Shown here: one piece after another, positions 41,631 to 50,911 of the stretch | Layout of the letters: every line of letters starts with the position of its first letter | Numbering within the stretch: the stretch's first letter is position 1 | Notes under the pieces: model-generated | The model's input: only the letters and a program-made list of their open reading frames with translations | The model's database searches: none | What the model was told of the DNA's origin: nothing | Source of the DNA: Nitrospirales bacterium | GTDB taxonomy: Bacteria > Nitrospirota > Nitrospiria > Nitrospirales > UBA8639 | Assembly: GCA_031315865.1 (NCBI GenBank) | Contig: JALDRJ010000002.1 | Span: 1,772,001 to 1,836,000 of the forward strand | DNA length: 64,000 nucleotides | Direction of reading: 5' to 3' | Translations under genes and position numbers: made by a program

Positions 41631-42956
41631 ATGCACACGACAATGAGTTATCGGAAAGTCTTTGAGCTTTGGTGGCCTTTGGCGGGTAGTTGGTTGCTCA
41701 TGGGCATCGAACTTCCGATCGTCAGCGCGGTGATGGCTCGGCTGGCCGATCCCGAGATTCACCTTGCAGCGTATGGCGGGGTTGTCTTCCCACTTGCGTT
41801 GATCATCGAAGCGCCCGTCATCATGCTGTTAGCGGCCTCGACCGCATTATCCAAGGATTGGACGTCGTATGCGTTTCTTCGCCGATTTACGGTTCTGTTG
41901 GCGTGCGTGCTGACAGTTCTTCATATAGTTGTCGCGTTTTCCCCGTTGTATGACTGGGTTGTGTCAGGAATCTTAGGCGCTCCTGAGCAGATTCGAGAGC
42001 CAGCGCGAATCGGGTTGATGATTATGACTCCCTGGACGGCAGCGATCGCCATTCGACGCTTTCAACAGGGAGTCCTGATTCGGTACGGAAAGACACGTTT
42101 GATCGGTGTGGGAACGGCATGTCGTTTGGCGGCCAATATGGGGGTATTAGGGGTCGGGTTGCTATGGGGGACAATTCCGGGAATCATCGTGACTACTGTT
42201 GCGGTCTCGCTGGGCGTGTTGACGGAAGCCCTGTTTGTTTACGTACAGGTTCAACCCCTATTGGCGCGGATGAAGGTTGAGGTGGGGGACGATACCGCTC
42301 AACTGACGATGAGTCGTCTGCTGACGTTCTATGTCCCCCTCGCGATGACATCGCTTCTGGCATTGTTAGCCTTGCCGATTGGCAGCGCCGCGTTAAGCCG
42401 AATGCCACGCGCCCTGGATTCGCTGGCTGTGTGGCCGGTCATGGCAGGCATTTCATTCTCACTCAGAAGTCTTGGACTTGCGTTTCAAGAAGTGGTCGTG
42501 GCGTTACTGGGAACACCAGGTTCAGTCAAAATTCTTCGAAATTTTGCAGTGGGGTTGGGGTGTTGTACAAGCTGTCTTCTTCTCATCATTGCCGCGACGC
42601 CATTGGCCCGGTTGTATTTTGGAGATGTTGCTGGCCTTTCACCTGAGCTCACAGAGTTGGGAAGTCAAGCTATTTGGCTGGCGTGTCTGTTGCCCGGGCT
42701 GAGTGCGTTCGAAAGCTTTCTACAGGGGAGGCTTGTCCACGGGCATCAGACAAGATGCATCACGGAAGCTGTGGTAATTTATCTGATTGCCAGCGCTTGT
42801 ATCCTCGTTTCAGGAACATATTACGGACACATTACGGGATTATACGTCGGAGTCCTTGCGGTGAGTACGGGATTAGTCTGTCAGACGCTATGGCTTTTGT
42901 TCCGCAACTGGGCGATGATTTCCAGCGATTCAATCGATCACTCTGTAAAAATATAG
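41631..42956 (+). CDS. MATE/MVF-like multi-pass transporter
   Basis: An inner-membrane protein of about 441 residues with around 12 hydrophobic segments, for example FELWWPLAGSWLLMGIELPI at the start and YLIASACILVSGTYYGHITG near the end. The two-bundle pattern of six helices each and the lack of an ATP site fit the MATE/MOP flippase superfamily; the opening also recalls ANKH-like members. The substrate could be a lipid-linked precursor or a drug; no genes nearby decide. Starts at 41622 (TTG), 41631 or 41643 are possible, with no clear site. It stands 265 bases after the BREX-like gene and is probably independent. Confidence 0.75.
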   Translation: MHTTMSYRKVFELWWPLAGSWLLMGIELPIVSAVMARLADPEIHLAAYGGVVFPLALIIEAPVIMLLAASTALSKDWTSYAFLRRFTVLLACVLTVLHIVVAFSPLYDWVVSGILGAPEQIREPARIGLMIMTPWTAAIAIRRFQQGVLIRYGKTRLIGVGTACRLAANMGVLGVGLLWGTIPGIIVTTVAVSLGVLTEALFVYVQVQPLLARMKVEVGDDTAQLTMSRLLTFYVPLAMTSLLALLALPIGSAALSRMPRALDSLAVWPVMAGISFSLRSLGLAFQEVVVALLGTPGSVKILRNFAVGLGCCTSCLLLIIAATPLARLYFGDVAGLSPELTELGSQAIWLACLLPGLSAFESFLQGRLVHGHQTRCITEAVVIYLIASACILVSGTYYGHITGLYVGVLAVSTGLVCQTLWLLFRNWAMISSDSIDHSVKI

Positions 42957-43393
42957 AAACACTTTTCGTGAAAAATAGACGAATTTTTCGCGAATGTGAA
43001 GGGATTTACCTTCACCTTGACCGATTGCTTAAAAATCAGGGAGTTCAATAACCTATTGGAATTTCAGTAAAACTCCGAGTGAACTATAAGACAAATGTAA
43101 AGGTACACTGATTGCACATAATTTGAGCGACTAATCATGAGGAAATATGCGGCTGTTTCTATTTTCAAGTATTTATTCCTAATCAATGTGAGACCGTGAT
43201 TTTTATTTATTATCATTGACATTTTCAGGGAGAGGATTCACCGGCTACAGCGTCTTACGATTTCTTGATGATGCTTTGGTAATTCGTATCGAGCATTTTT
43301 GTATCTGAGTTGGTTATTACGAGGGTTTGTTCTCGAAAGACGGTGTATCTTCTGTGTGCGGCGACTTTTAGTGAAGTCAGAGGAGGGTAGGGT
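42957..43393. other. AT-rich intergenic region
   Basis: About 437 bases, clearly richer in A and T than the flanking genes. The open frame 42674-43051 on the plus strand mainly overlaps the transporter gene in another frame and is not called. AGGAGGG at 43381-43387 is the binding site of the response-regulator gene. Confidence 0.5.
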
Positions 43394-43774
43394 ATGGAGC
43401 GAATTCTAGTCATAGATGACGATAAGTTTGTCCGGGACTCTCTTGCTTTAACGCTAGAGTGGGCTGGCTATGCTGTCGCGGAAGCCGCCAATGCTCGCGA
43501 AGGTTTGGCGTTTCATCGGGAAAATCCTGCATCTGTTGTGATTGCCGATAACCTCAATGCGGATGAAGAGGCGTGGGAAGATCTGAGAGCGCTTCGCTGC
43601 CATTCGCCGGCTTTGCCAATCATCTCAATCTCCGGCACCGTACCCTCTACGGATCAGGAAAGTGACCGGCTCCGGCATATCCTGGGGGTAGTCTACTGTC
43701 TTCAAAAACCATTTACGGTCGATGAACTTCTCTCGACGATACAAATGGCTCTTCCCAGTTTAGCTCGTTCGTAG
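43394..43774 (+). CDS. Single-domain response regulator
   Basis: A 126-residue receiver domain with no output domain. It has the acidic pocket IDDD (residues 7-10), Asp52 in VVIADNLNADEE as probable phosphoacceptor, the Ser/Thr site in ISISGT and the Lys in LQKPF near residue 106. All key residues are present, so it can probably be phosphorylated. A site AGGAGGGTAGGGT lies just before the ATG. No kinase gene is adjacent; the duplicated sensor kinase 3 kb away has none either, so pairing is possible but unproven. CheY-like or phosphorelay use are both open. Confidence 0.9.
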   Translation: MERILVIDDDKFVRDSLALTLEWAGYAVAEAANAREGLAFHRENPASVVIADNLNADEEAWEDLRALRCHSPALPIISISGTVPSTDQESDRLRHILGVVYCLQKPFTVDELLSTIQMALPSLARS

Positions 43775-43817
43775 GAAAACCCTACCTTTACGTTGCGGCT
43801 CTATCGGGGCTGTTTCT

Positions 43818-44285
43818 CTAATCACTGGGCGGTTCAAAGTGCCCTGGTATGCGGTTCTGCCAGGGGACTGTGGCTGTTTTGGCTTGCTTGAGGAGGCTTC
43901 TGAGGTTGACTTCCGCAGCTCTCAGGAGTTTGGGTTCCTCACTTTGAAGGAGTGCCGTGAGGAGTGCGTACATGTCTCGTTGTTCAGGCGTCGAGTGAGC
44001 GACGAGTTGCAGGATGGGATCTGGAGAATCCACGTTTGTCCAATCGTTCTCGTTCTCATCAGGGTCGCTCAGTAAGAGTTTGAGTGCGGTGGGATTACTG
44101 TACAACCACCCCGGAGGTATTCCGAGCGCAGTCGCCAATGCTTCAAGCGCAGAGACTGGAGGATCCAACTTACCGGCTTCAATGGCTTCAAGCTCTGCCG
44201 TTGGCATCCCGACTTTATTCGCCAAAGCCGTGACTGAATTGCCTCGCATGCGCCGCCAAGCCTGAATCTGTTCATTGATTGGCAT
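43818..44285 (-). CDS. XRE family HTH regulator
   Basis: A 155-residue protein with an N-terminal Cro/C1 HTH (about residues 5-62): IQAWRRMRGNSVTALANKVG, then MPTAELEAIEAGKLDPPVSA and LEALATALGIPPGWLY. The C-terminal half is acidic then helical (DPDENENDWTNVDSPDPILQ, EEPKLLRAAEVNLRSLLKQ) and may sense or dimerise. It has no toxin partner next to it. It converges on the response regulator with 43 bases between the stops. Target unknown. Confidence 0.88.
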   Translation of the reverse strand: MPINEQIQAWRRMRGNSVTALANKVGMPTAELEAIEAGKLDPPVSALEALATALGIPPGWLYSNPTALKLLLSDPDENENDWTNVDSPDPILQLVAHSTPEQRDMYALLTALLQSEEPKLLRAAEVNLRSLLKQAKTATVPWQNRIPGHFEPPSD

Positions 44286-44400
44286 GAGCCGATCTTAGCC
44301 AACGGCAGGGCTCATGTCCAGCTGAGGATTGGGTTCATCACCGCGGAGGGAACTCATTCTTCCTTCCAGTATGTGAAATCCCTGATGATGCCCTCCATGC

Positions 44401-46542
44401 CTAATACTTCCACCTGAATACCCCGCCAAACGTCCTGGGAGTTCCCCATAGGACATTGCCTGCCGCATCGTTAATCACTGCGGCTTCAAGAGCATATTCA
44501 GTATCCATGACATTATCGACCGTGAAATAGGCTGCCCAATGCTCAGATTCAAACCCTGCGCGAAGGTTGACCAAATCGTAGGTGGATTGTTTGAACTGAG
44601 GATTGTTGTCGTTGGTGAAAAACGTTGACCCAATTTGAGTCCAATCTACACGTGCCATCAAGGGCTTCAGGCGGTACTCAAGGCCCATGTGTATGGTATG
44701 CGTCGGGGTATCCTGGACATAGTTGCCTGTGTATTGAAAAAACCCGGCATCATATTTATCAAACTCGGCGTTCACAATCCCAATGGCGGCATTCAGAGTC
44801 AGCCAGGGCATGATCTTCACCAGACCCTCGATTTCAACCCCTTTTGAAGTCACCTTTCCCGCGTTCCCCGCAACAATCGCGCCACTTGGGAAAAACTCCA
44901 ATGTTTGAAAGTTCTTCGTCGTGATGTAAAAGAAATTAACATTGAGTTGCGCACGTCGATCCCACCATTCTGATTTTATACCTGCCTCAAAGTCATGAGA
45001 TCTTTGAGCATCAAACCGGACATCTGTCACCCGAAAGAAAGTCCCATCGCTTAAGTCTAATGAATTGTATCCTCCGGGCGTATACCCACGAGCATAACTG
45101 CCCCAAATTCGAATGTTCGTGAAGACTTCGTAATCCAATTGCACTCTTGGGAGGAAGGCATACCATGTGTGGTTCTCTTTGGTGTCAGTTATCGTCGAGG
45201 GTTGTGGGGGCGAGGCGTCATAAAACTTACCGATAAAGACAGAGTTTTTGAAATTCCTGTGCGTGATCTCGGCTCGAGCTCCCATGGTCAGGCCAATCTT
45301 TTGAGTTACCGGAATCCTCGCCTGTCCGAACAACGCGCCAACAAACGTCCGGGTTCTGGCTTGCACATGCGAGTCTGGCGTCACCTGTCCCCGTGGAAAG
45401 GAGGTATCCAAATCGCGATTTTCATACTCGAAATAGGTGCCGATATTCCATTTACTCCATGCACTCGGTAAGGACCGGAGCCGTAACTCCTGTGTGACGG
45501 TGATGGTATCTTCATCCACGAGCTGAGGCCGTCCATCCACTTCATCGCCAGATCCAAAGTCATTATCCCAACGCTGGTCCCAGCTGAATCCATTGACCCC
45601 CGTCGTGGAGACCACATCAAACCAATTGGTTTCCAATGTTTGCCCAAGGGTCCCCGAATTGACTTCATAATTGGAGAACCCGTCGATATCATGGGAGACG
45701 GTCTCCACCCGGTCATCGATGACTCCACGAGCTGCCGTACGGCCTTGCCCATTATCGCGCACATCTCGATTGAAAAAGAGACGAGCCGAATACCGGGCGG
45801 TCGGATACCATGCCAGATCGCCATGAAATTGATCGCGCCGTTCATAATCCAAATGATCTCCATGGGTCGAAGGGGAAGCGGGATCGTTGTGAAAGGTATT
45901 CCGGATAAATCCATCCGTTCGCCAATGTGTGTATCCAATCCCCATGAAGAGCTTGTCTTGGAGTAACGGTCCGCTCAAGTACGCTTCCCCACGGTAGGAG
46001 TTACGGGATCCTCCAAAAAATTCCGCATGGCTTCGTACTTCATTCGTCGGTTTTTGACTGGTTATATTGATGACCCCGCCAATCGCGCTTTGTCCGAACA
46101 AGGTGTTTTGCGCGCCACGAAGAAACTCTATTTGTTCAACCGTCCCGAAATTCACTGAGAATGCTCGAAACTTCGAGACAGGCATCCCATCGATGACGAG
46201 AATGACAGGAGATCGTTTGCTGAACGTATCCGCGAGAAATCCGCGGAAATTGATCATCCGCTCGCCTAGAATTCCAGGTGCGTTTAAGATGTTGGGCAGG
46301 TGTTGAAAGAGGTCTTCGAGCCGGTAGACTTTTCGGTCAACCAGCTCTTGCTTGTTTAATACTGTGATAGGGATGGGAATGTCTTGCGGATTTTCTTCGA
46401 GCTTATTCGCCGTGACCACCACTTCCGGGAGCTGTTCAACCGAGGCCTGAGCATAGAGTATCTCGACCCCGCCAAAGTCTCCTCCCCCCAGAAGCCACAC
46501 AAGTCCTAAGATCAATCTGCCTTTGGATCGTAGCCGCAGCAT
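44401..46542 (-). CDS. TonB-dependent outer-membrane receptor
   Basis: A 713-residue receptor. The start at 46542 gives a signal peptide (RLILGLVWLLGGGDFGGV). The TonB box/plug follows: LPEVVVTANKLEENPQDIPI then ITVLNKQELVDRK and GTVEQIEFLRGAQNTLFGQS AIGGVINI in two adjacent motifs. The 22-strand barrel ends in the usual aromatic residue (VFRWKY). Barrel segments include RDNGQGRTAARG and LDFERRDQFHG-type loops. It would import a siderophore, metal chelate, vitamin or oligosaccharide; the subgroup resembles the IroN/FhuE-like and polyketide-siderophore receptors only loosely. No FecI/FecR signalling domain is present at the N-terminus, and no transport genes are adjacent. Confidence 0.9.
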   Translation of the reverse strand: MLRLRSKGRLILGLVWLLGGGDFGGVEILYAQASVEQLPEVVVTANKLEENPQDIPIPITVLNKQELVDRKVYRLEDLFQHLPNILNAPGILGERMINFRGFLADTFSKRSPVILVIDGMPVSKFRAFSVNFGTVEQIEFLRGAQNTLFGQSAIGGVINITSQKPTNEVRSHAEFFGGSRNSYRGEAYLSGPLLQDKLFMGIGYTHWRTDGFIRNTFHNDPASPSTHGDHLDYERRDQFHGDLAWYPTARYSARLFFNRDVRDNGQGRTAARGVIDDRVETVSHDIDGFSNYEVNSGTLGQTLETNWFDVVSTTGVNGFSWDQRWDNDFGSGDEVDGRPQLVDEDTITVTQELRLRSLPSAWSKWNIGTYFEYENRDLDTSFPRGQVTPDSHVQARTRTFVGALFGQARIPVTQKIGLTMGARAEITHRNFKNSVFIGKFYDASPPQPSTITDTKENHTWYAFLPRVQLDYEVFTNIRIWGSYARGYTPGGYNSLDLSDGTFFRVTDVRFDAQRSHDFEAGIKSEWWDRRAQLNVNFFYITTKNFQTLEFFPSGAIVAGNAGKVTSKGVEIEGLVKIMPWLTLNAAIGIVNAEFDKYDAGFFQYTGNYVQDTPTHTIHMGLEYRLKPLMARVDWTQIGSTFFTNDNNPQFKQSTYDLVNLRAGFESEHWAAYFTVDNVMDTEYALEAAVINDAAGNVLWGTPRTFGGVFRWKY

Positions 46543-46795
46543 CAGATTGTGGATTTCAATTAGTATGATGTAAGTCACATTAATTGTACAAAAACTTGAA
46601 TGAAAAGTCTGTTTCTTGAATCGAAGCTATAGAGGGGGTGTTTGGCGATGTATCAATGCATTATGGTGGCGCAAAATCTTTTGTCATGGTTTCTTTGGCT
46701 GATCGTGTCATAGCCTTAAAGATGTAGGGGGTGCGAGGCGTGGGACCAAAGGAGGTCATCTGCAAGTTGACTGAGACATCATCCCCACATCTGTT

Positions 46796-49700
46796 TCAAC
46801 TCCATGAAGAGGCCTCAGAAGTGACTCCATCGGCTTTCGGCTTAAGAGACGCCTCACAGGGGATACGAATTTGAAGGACCGTACCATGTCCGGGTTGCGA
46901 GAGAATCACTAACTGCCCGTCCATTTCTTTTACGCGAGTCTGCAAATTCTTCAAGCCGTGTCCCGTCAGTCCTGGTTGAAGTCTTCGCCGAGACAGATCA
47001 AACCCGCACCCGTTATCCACGACATCTACCTGCAACATTCCATGTTCTTCATCGAGATTCGTCCGAATCCATACACGTGACGCTTGTCCATGCCGGACGG
47101 CGTTACTCAACCCCTCGCGCAAAATGTGTTCCAAATGGTCTTCCTGATGGGTGGCCACCAATTCTAAAAGCGTTTGGGAGCAATCAATGTGAGTCTGAAT
47201 CGTCCCTGTCTCTTCGAGGGCTCGCGAAAAATTCTGGAATGTCTCCAACCAATTGAGACCACGCAGGTTACTTGACTCTTTACCGGCCATAGACATGCGA
47301 ACATCCCACATGATTTGATTGACTTCTTCTAACATCTTGTCCAACGAAGCTTGAGCTTGTACGGGATGCCTTTTTAAATCTCTTGCAACACTCTCAAGGC
47401 ACAATCCATGAACATATAAGTTTTGTAAGATCGAATCGTGGAGTTTTTCGGCCAACTGTTCTTGTTTTCGGAAGTGTTCTGCCAATTGTTGTGCTTGAAG
47501 CGTAAGTTGAGAGGTGTCCACCAGCATCAATAGGTATCCTATGGATTGGCTGGCATGATCAGCCAAGAGAGAGCAATGCACCTGTATCGTTCGTTCAAGG
47601 CCCCATGGATTGACCGGAAGCCTTGTTTCATAGGCCGGTACTCTCCCAGTTGATAAACACTGTGCGAGTTGATCAGACAATCCTGGGATTCTTCTTAAGG
47701 CCGCGAGACAAGCATGAGGATTCTCCGGCTGATCCACCTCGAGAATCTGCAGGGCAGCTTGATTAATACTCTGCACCTCTCCCTGTAATGTTCGCACAAC
47801 GATTCCTACAGGTGCTTTATCTAACATTTCACGATAATTCACGACGGTGGATTGTCGACGGAGACTGGCTCGTTGCATCGTTCGATAGAATCCCATGAAC
47901 ACCGTGAGGATTTGTAGAACCATGGCTGTCACGATGAGGAACGCATGACTGGACTGTACATGCACGATCAACGGAGAATACCGAGATGATTGCGCCCAAA
48001 TAATACCCAGGAGAAACGTTAAAATGAGCCCGGCCAATAGCAATCCTCTGGCAATAGTCGTCACGGCCGCTAATCCAAACAGGGAACTGACGGCCACCAG
48101 CCAGGTCAACGGATGGAGTCCGCCAAACAAGACGGCAACTCCCACGATCAACAGTCCACTCCAGAGACTGTATCCAATAATCACGAGGGAGAGTGCCTTT
48201 TGATGTTCTAGCCACAGCAAGCCAACAGCCGCTCCTACGGCCATAAGAGACACTCTCATTCCCCAATCCCAGAGGTGAGGATCTACGGCGCTGACCCAGG
48301 CCAAGGCCCCAAGAGCTTGTCCCAAGAACACGAGAAGCAACGGATGGAGACGTGCTGCCACTATTCGGTCATTTTCGGTAGTGAAGGTTGGGGGAAAGGC
48401 CAATCTTCGCAGCCGTTCGATCCATCCTTTCCGCCTCTTCATCATGGTGTCACGATGCGCCCCATCCCCCTGCGTCTCTTGGACAGGGCTCTTCCGGGAA
48501 GGCGAAGATGGTTCTTTTGCCTTTATCCGGCTCTTTGCCCAAGAATCGCCAGGATTCTGGCTGACTTCTTGAACGCATTCTCGAATGTTGCCCATGATCT
48601 TCTCGACATTCCGAAGACAATCGGGCAAGAGCCAGCTAACCATGTCGGAAGAACTCTCCTCAAGTAACTTTGCCATCTGTCTCAAGAGTACCTGATGGGC
48701 ACTCAGCTCTTCTAAGATCCGATCATGGAGAAGACCGTTGATCTTCGTTCGAGAGGCGATAGCCTCCTCTAGCTGTTTTTTCTGTTCGTTAAATTGGGAT
48801 AGATCCACCAACATCACATGACAGCCCATGACCTTCCCATGCTCATTCAACAGCACGGTGCCATCTAGTTTCAAAGCAACCGATGGGTTTTCTTCTGAAG
48901 AATCCAGTGTTGTCGTGAATGATGCGGTGGGCTGTTGGTTCTGCCAACAGTGACGATACATGTGTAACTCGGGAATGGCATGAAGACGACAGGCGAGGGC
49001 TTTCATATCATCAAGCTCGATCCCGATCATGGCGTAGGCTGAGGGGTTTGCCGAAAGAATATTCCCTTCGGCTGAGAACAACACAATGCCAATCGGGGAT
49101 TCGTCGATAATTTTCTGGTACATGGTCAACATGGCATGACGTTGTTTCTGGAATCGCAGGTGAGTGCGTTGAAAGGTTCCCATTACGACTAGGCTCATCG
49201 CCAATGTCGTAAGAAGGATGATGCCAATGGGATAGGCCCTGGCCGGATATTCTCGCCACTGTAGAACTTGTATATCAATGATGCTCATCGCTCCTAAGAC
49301 TGCCAAGAGGCTGACTCCCAACCCTATCCCGGGCGAGGCGTCCAACACTAAGACAAAGACCAGCATGGCGGTAAACCATGAGGCCAATGCCAGTGGATGA
49401 AATTCTCCGTATTCATACGCGACTAAAATGACGATTACATACCACATTCCACAGAACATTCGGGTGGCGCTCCGTCCGTGTCCCTGAAAGACCCACATCA
49501 AGCACACACCGTGAATGCCCAGGTACAAAGCACTCAGCAGTGCCTCTCCCATTAAATAGGTCGGTTCAATCCGCAGTCCTAAGATAGTGCCGATAAGGTA
49601 CGAGCCGATCCCGCATAACAGCAGAGGATGAAGTTTCTGCGCCTGACATGACCGCTCATCATCAGGAAACTCGGGAGCCTTGAGAATGTTTCCCACGGCT

Positions 49701-50359
49701 TGGGTGCCTGCACGAACCCATGCCGGCAATTGAAGGACACACCAATTCCACCATCCTTCCACCTTTAGTGAAAAATGTTGGGGGACGCTTTCACCCCACC
49801 GGACGAAGAGCGCGACCATCAACCACGTCTGGAAAAGCTGGGTCGCCATACTTCTTGCGAGGAGGTCTAGCGGATAACTCACGGAAACCAATTGGGCGGA
49901 GGGAACGAGCAAGTATTGGATTCCCAGCAAGGAAGAAATGGTCACTCCAACTCCCACAGCGGCTGGCATTCCGTAGAGAAGGAAGGTCAAGACCACATAA
50001 TTCATGACGGCTGGGAACGTGAGAATTCTATCGTCAAGGCCATGCTTGATCAGCAGTAACAGCGTGATCGTGAAGGAGGAGACATGAAGCAAAAAGACGA
50101 TGGTGGTTCGTCCCCGGTGAAGCAGCACCAGGCTGACGAACAACAGGAAGACCATGATCGCTGTACTAGGCGTACTAAAGGGATCAGGGCCAAAGAATTG
50201 ATATACGACCTGGCAGAGACTGAAGATCGTAAAAGCGTAAAGAATAGAGGCATTCCGGTGGAGGGCTGCATCGTGAAACGCCGGTGGCCCTATCCACGAC
50301 TTTATGCCATTCCATCCCACGCCTAACCACAGCGTAAGTGATGTGAGTGTCCTTTCCAT
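46796..50359 (-). CDS. Internally duplicated membrane sensor histidine kinase
   Basis: A 1187-residue protein made of two similar halves. Each has a multi-helix membrane region, a PAS domain and a HisKA_3-like helix. Half 1: membrane part about residues 40-400, PAS opening KIIDESPIGIVLFSAEGN near 412, then INGLLHDRILEELSAHQ near 540, with no ATPase. Half 2: membrane part about 670-826, PAS opening MLDKAPVGIVVRTLQGEVQS near 845, LAEKLHDSILQNLYVHG near 973, then HATPase with HILREGLSNAVRHGQ, VVDNGCGFDL and GLTGHGLKNL. His is kept in both LHD motifs. It should phosphorylate a NarL-type regulator, but none is adjacent. Confidence 0.9.
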   Translation of the reverse strand: MERTLTSLTLWLGVGWNGIKSWIGPPAFHDAALHRNASILYAFTIFSLCQVVYQFFGPDPFSTPSTAIMVFLLFVSLVLLHRGRTTIVFLLHVSSFTITLLLLIKHGLDDRILTFPAVMNYVVLTFLLYGMPAAVGVGVTISSLLGIQYLLVPSAQLVSVSYPLDLLARSMATQLFQTWLMVALFVRWGESVPQHFSLKVEGWWNWCVLQLPAWVRAGTQAVGNILKAPEFPDDERSCQAQKLHPLLLCGIGSYLIGTILGLRIEPTYLMGEALLSALYLGIHGVCLMWVFQGHGRSATRMFCGMWYVIVILVAYEYGEFHPLALASWFTAMLVFVLVLDASPGIGLGVSLLAVLGAMSIIDIQVLQWREYPARAYPIGIILLTTLAMSLVVMGTFQRTHLRFQKQRHAMLTMYQKIIDESPIGIVLFSAEGNILSANPSAYAMIGIELDDMKALACRLHAIPELHMYRHCWQNQQPTASFTTTLDSSEENPSVALKLDGTVLLNEHGKVMGCHVMLVDLSQFNEQKKQLEEAIASRTKINGLLHDRILEELSAHQVLLRQMAKLLEESSSDMVSWLLPDCLRNVEKIMGNIRECVQEVSQNPGDSWAKSRIKAKEPSSPSRKSPVQETQGDGAHRDTMMKRRKGWIERLRRLAFPPTFTTENDRIVAARLHPLLLVFLGQALGALAWVSAVDPHLWDWGMRVSLMAVGAAVGLLWLEHQKALSLVIIGYSLWSGLLIVGVAVLFGGLHPLTWLVAVSSLFGLAAVTTIARGLLLAGLILTFLLGIIWAQSSRYSPLIVHVQSSHAFLIVTAMVLQILTVFMGFYRTMQRASLRRQSTVVNYREMLDKAPVGIVVRTLQGEVQSINQAALQILEVDQPENPHACLAALRRIPGLSDQLAQCLSTGRVPAYETRLPVNPWGLERTIQVHCSLLADHASQSIGYLLMLVDTSQLTLQAQQLAEHFRKQEQLAEKLHDSILQNLYVHGLCLESVARDLKRHPVQAQASLDKMLEEVNQIMWDVRMSMAGKESSNLRGLNWLETFQNFSRALEETGTIQTHIDCSQTLLELVATHQEDHLEHILREGLSNAVRHGQASRVWIRTNLDEEHGMLQVDVVDNGCGFDLSRRRLQPGLTGHGLKNLQTRVKEMDGQLVILSQPGHGTVLQIRIPCEASLKPKADGVTSEASSWS

Positions 50360-50911
50360 TTATATCAATTCTCCTGCAGGGTGAAGGGTTCCCTCTCTTT
50401 CCCTTCTCCATCGTTGAGGAAAACCTGGAGGGTGTTTGAACTGATAACCGGCAAAGGTCTACACACAGTGCTACCACAGTCGTATTATAAGATGAATGAC
50501 TATTGAATCAAAGGGGGAGGCCATGAACACATACAAGTGCCGCAAAGTTGCGGCATATCAACAGAAGAAAATGCCTGCCTCGACCATCACCTCCGTCTTT
50601 CTGGCAAATTGGTGTCTCGAGCCAGCAGGAATGGTTCAGAGGCCTTATGAGCCTGACAACTCTAAAGGGATTTGGACGTAATCAACCCTTGTAGGCAGTT
50701 ATCATCTATATTCTTCAAAAAGAAAATAGGTGTTTTTCTGAAAATGTCGGCACTTCCTGTCGCACATGACAAAAAACCGTGCGGAAAACGTGTGGCAGAA
50801 ATGGAATGACAGGCATCCTTGCCTGTGTAGATCCTGTGTATTGAAAGTTGTGCTCCCTGACGTTCGTTGGATGATGTGAATGCGTAAGCTTATGATTTTT
50901 CTGAAATTGTT
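50360..50911. other. Intergenic region with one weak ORF
   Basis: About 550 bases between the kinase start and the dnaE2 stop. A 52-residue ORF at 50523-50681 (MNTYKCRKVAAYQQKKMPAS) has GGGGGAGG only 2 bases before its ATG, which is too close, so I do not call it. ACAGGCA/TGCCTGT at 50809-50826 forms a small hairpin without a T run. Nothing else is seen. Confidence 0.5.

Noticed and set aside
42674-43051. A 125-residue plus-strand ORF at the transporter 3' end
   Set aside because: It is mostly a different frame of the transporter gene; the part beyond 42956 has no independent support.
50523-50681. A 52-residue ORF with a GGGGGAGG upstream
   Set aside because: The site is only 2 bases from the ATG and the protein has no recognisable features.
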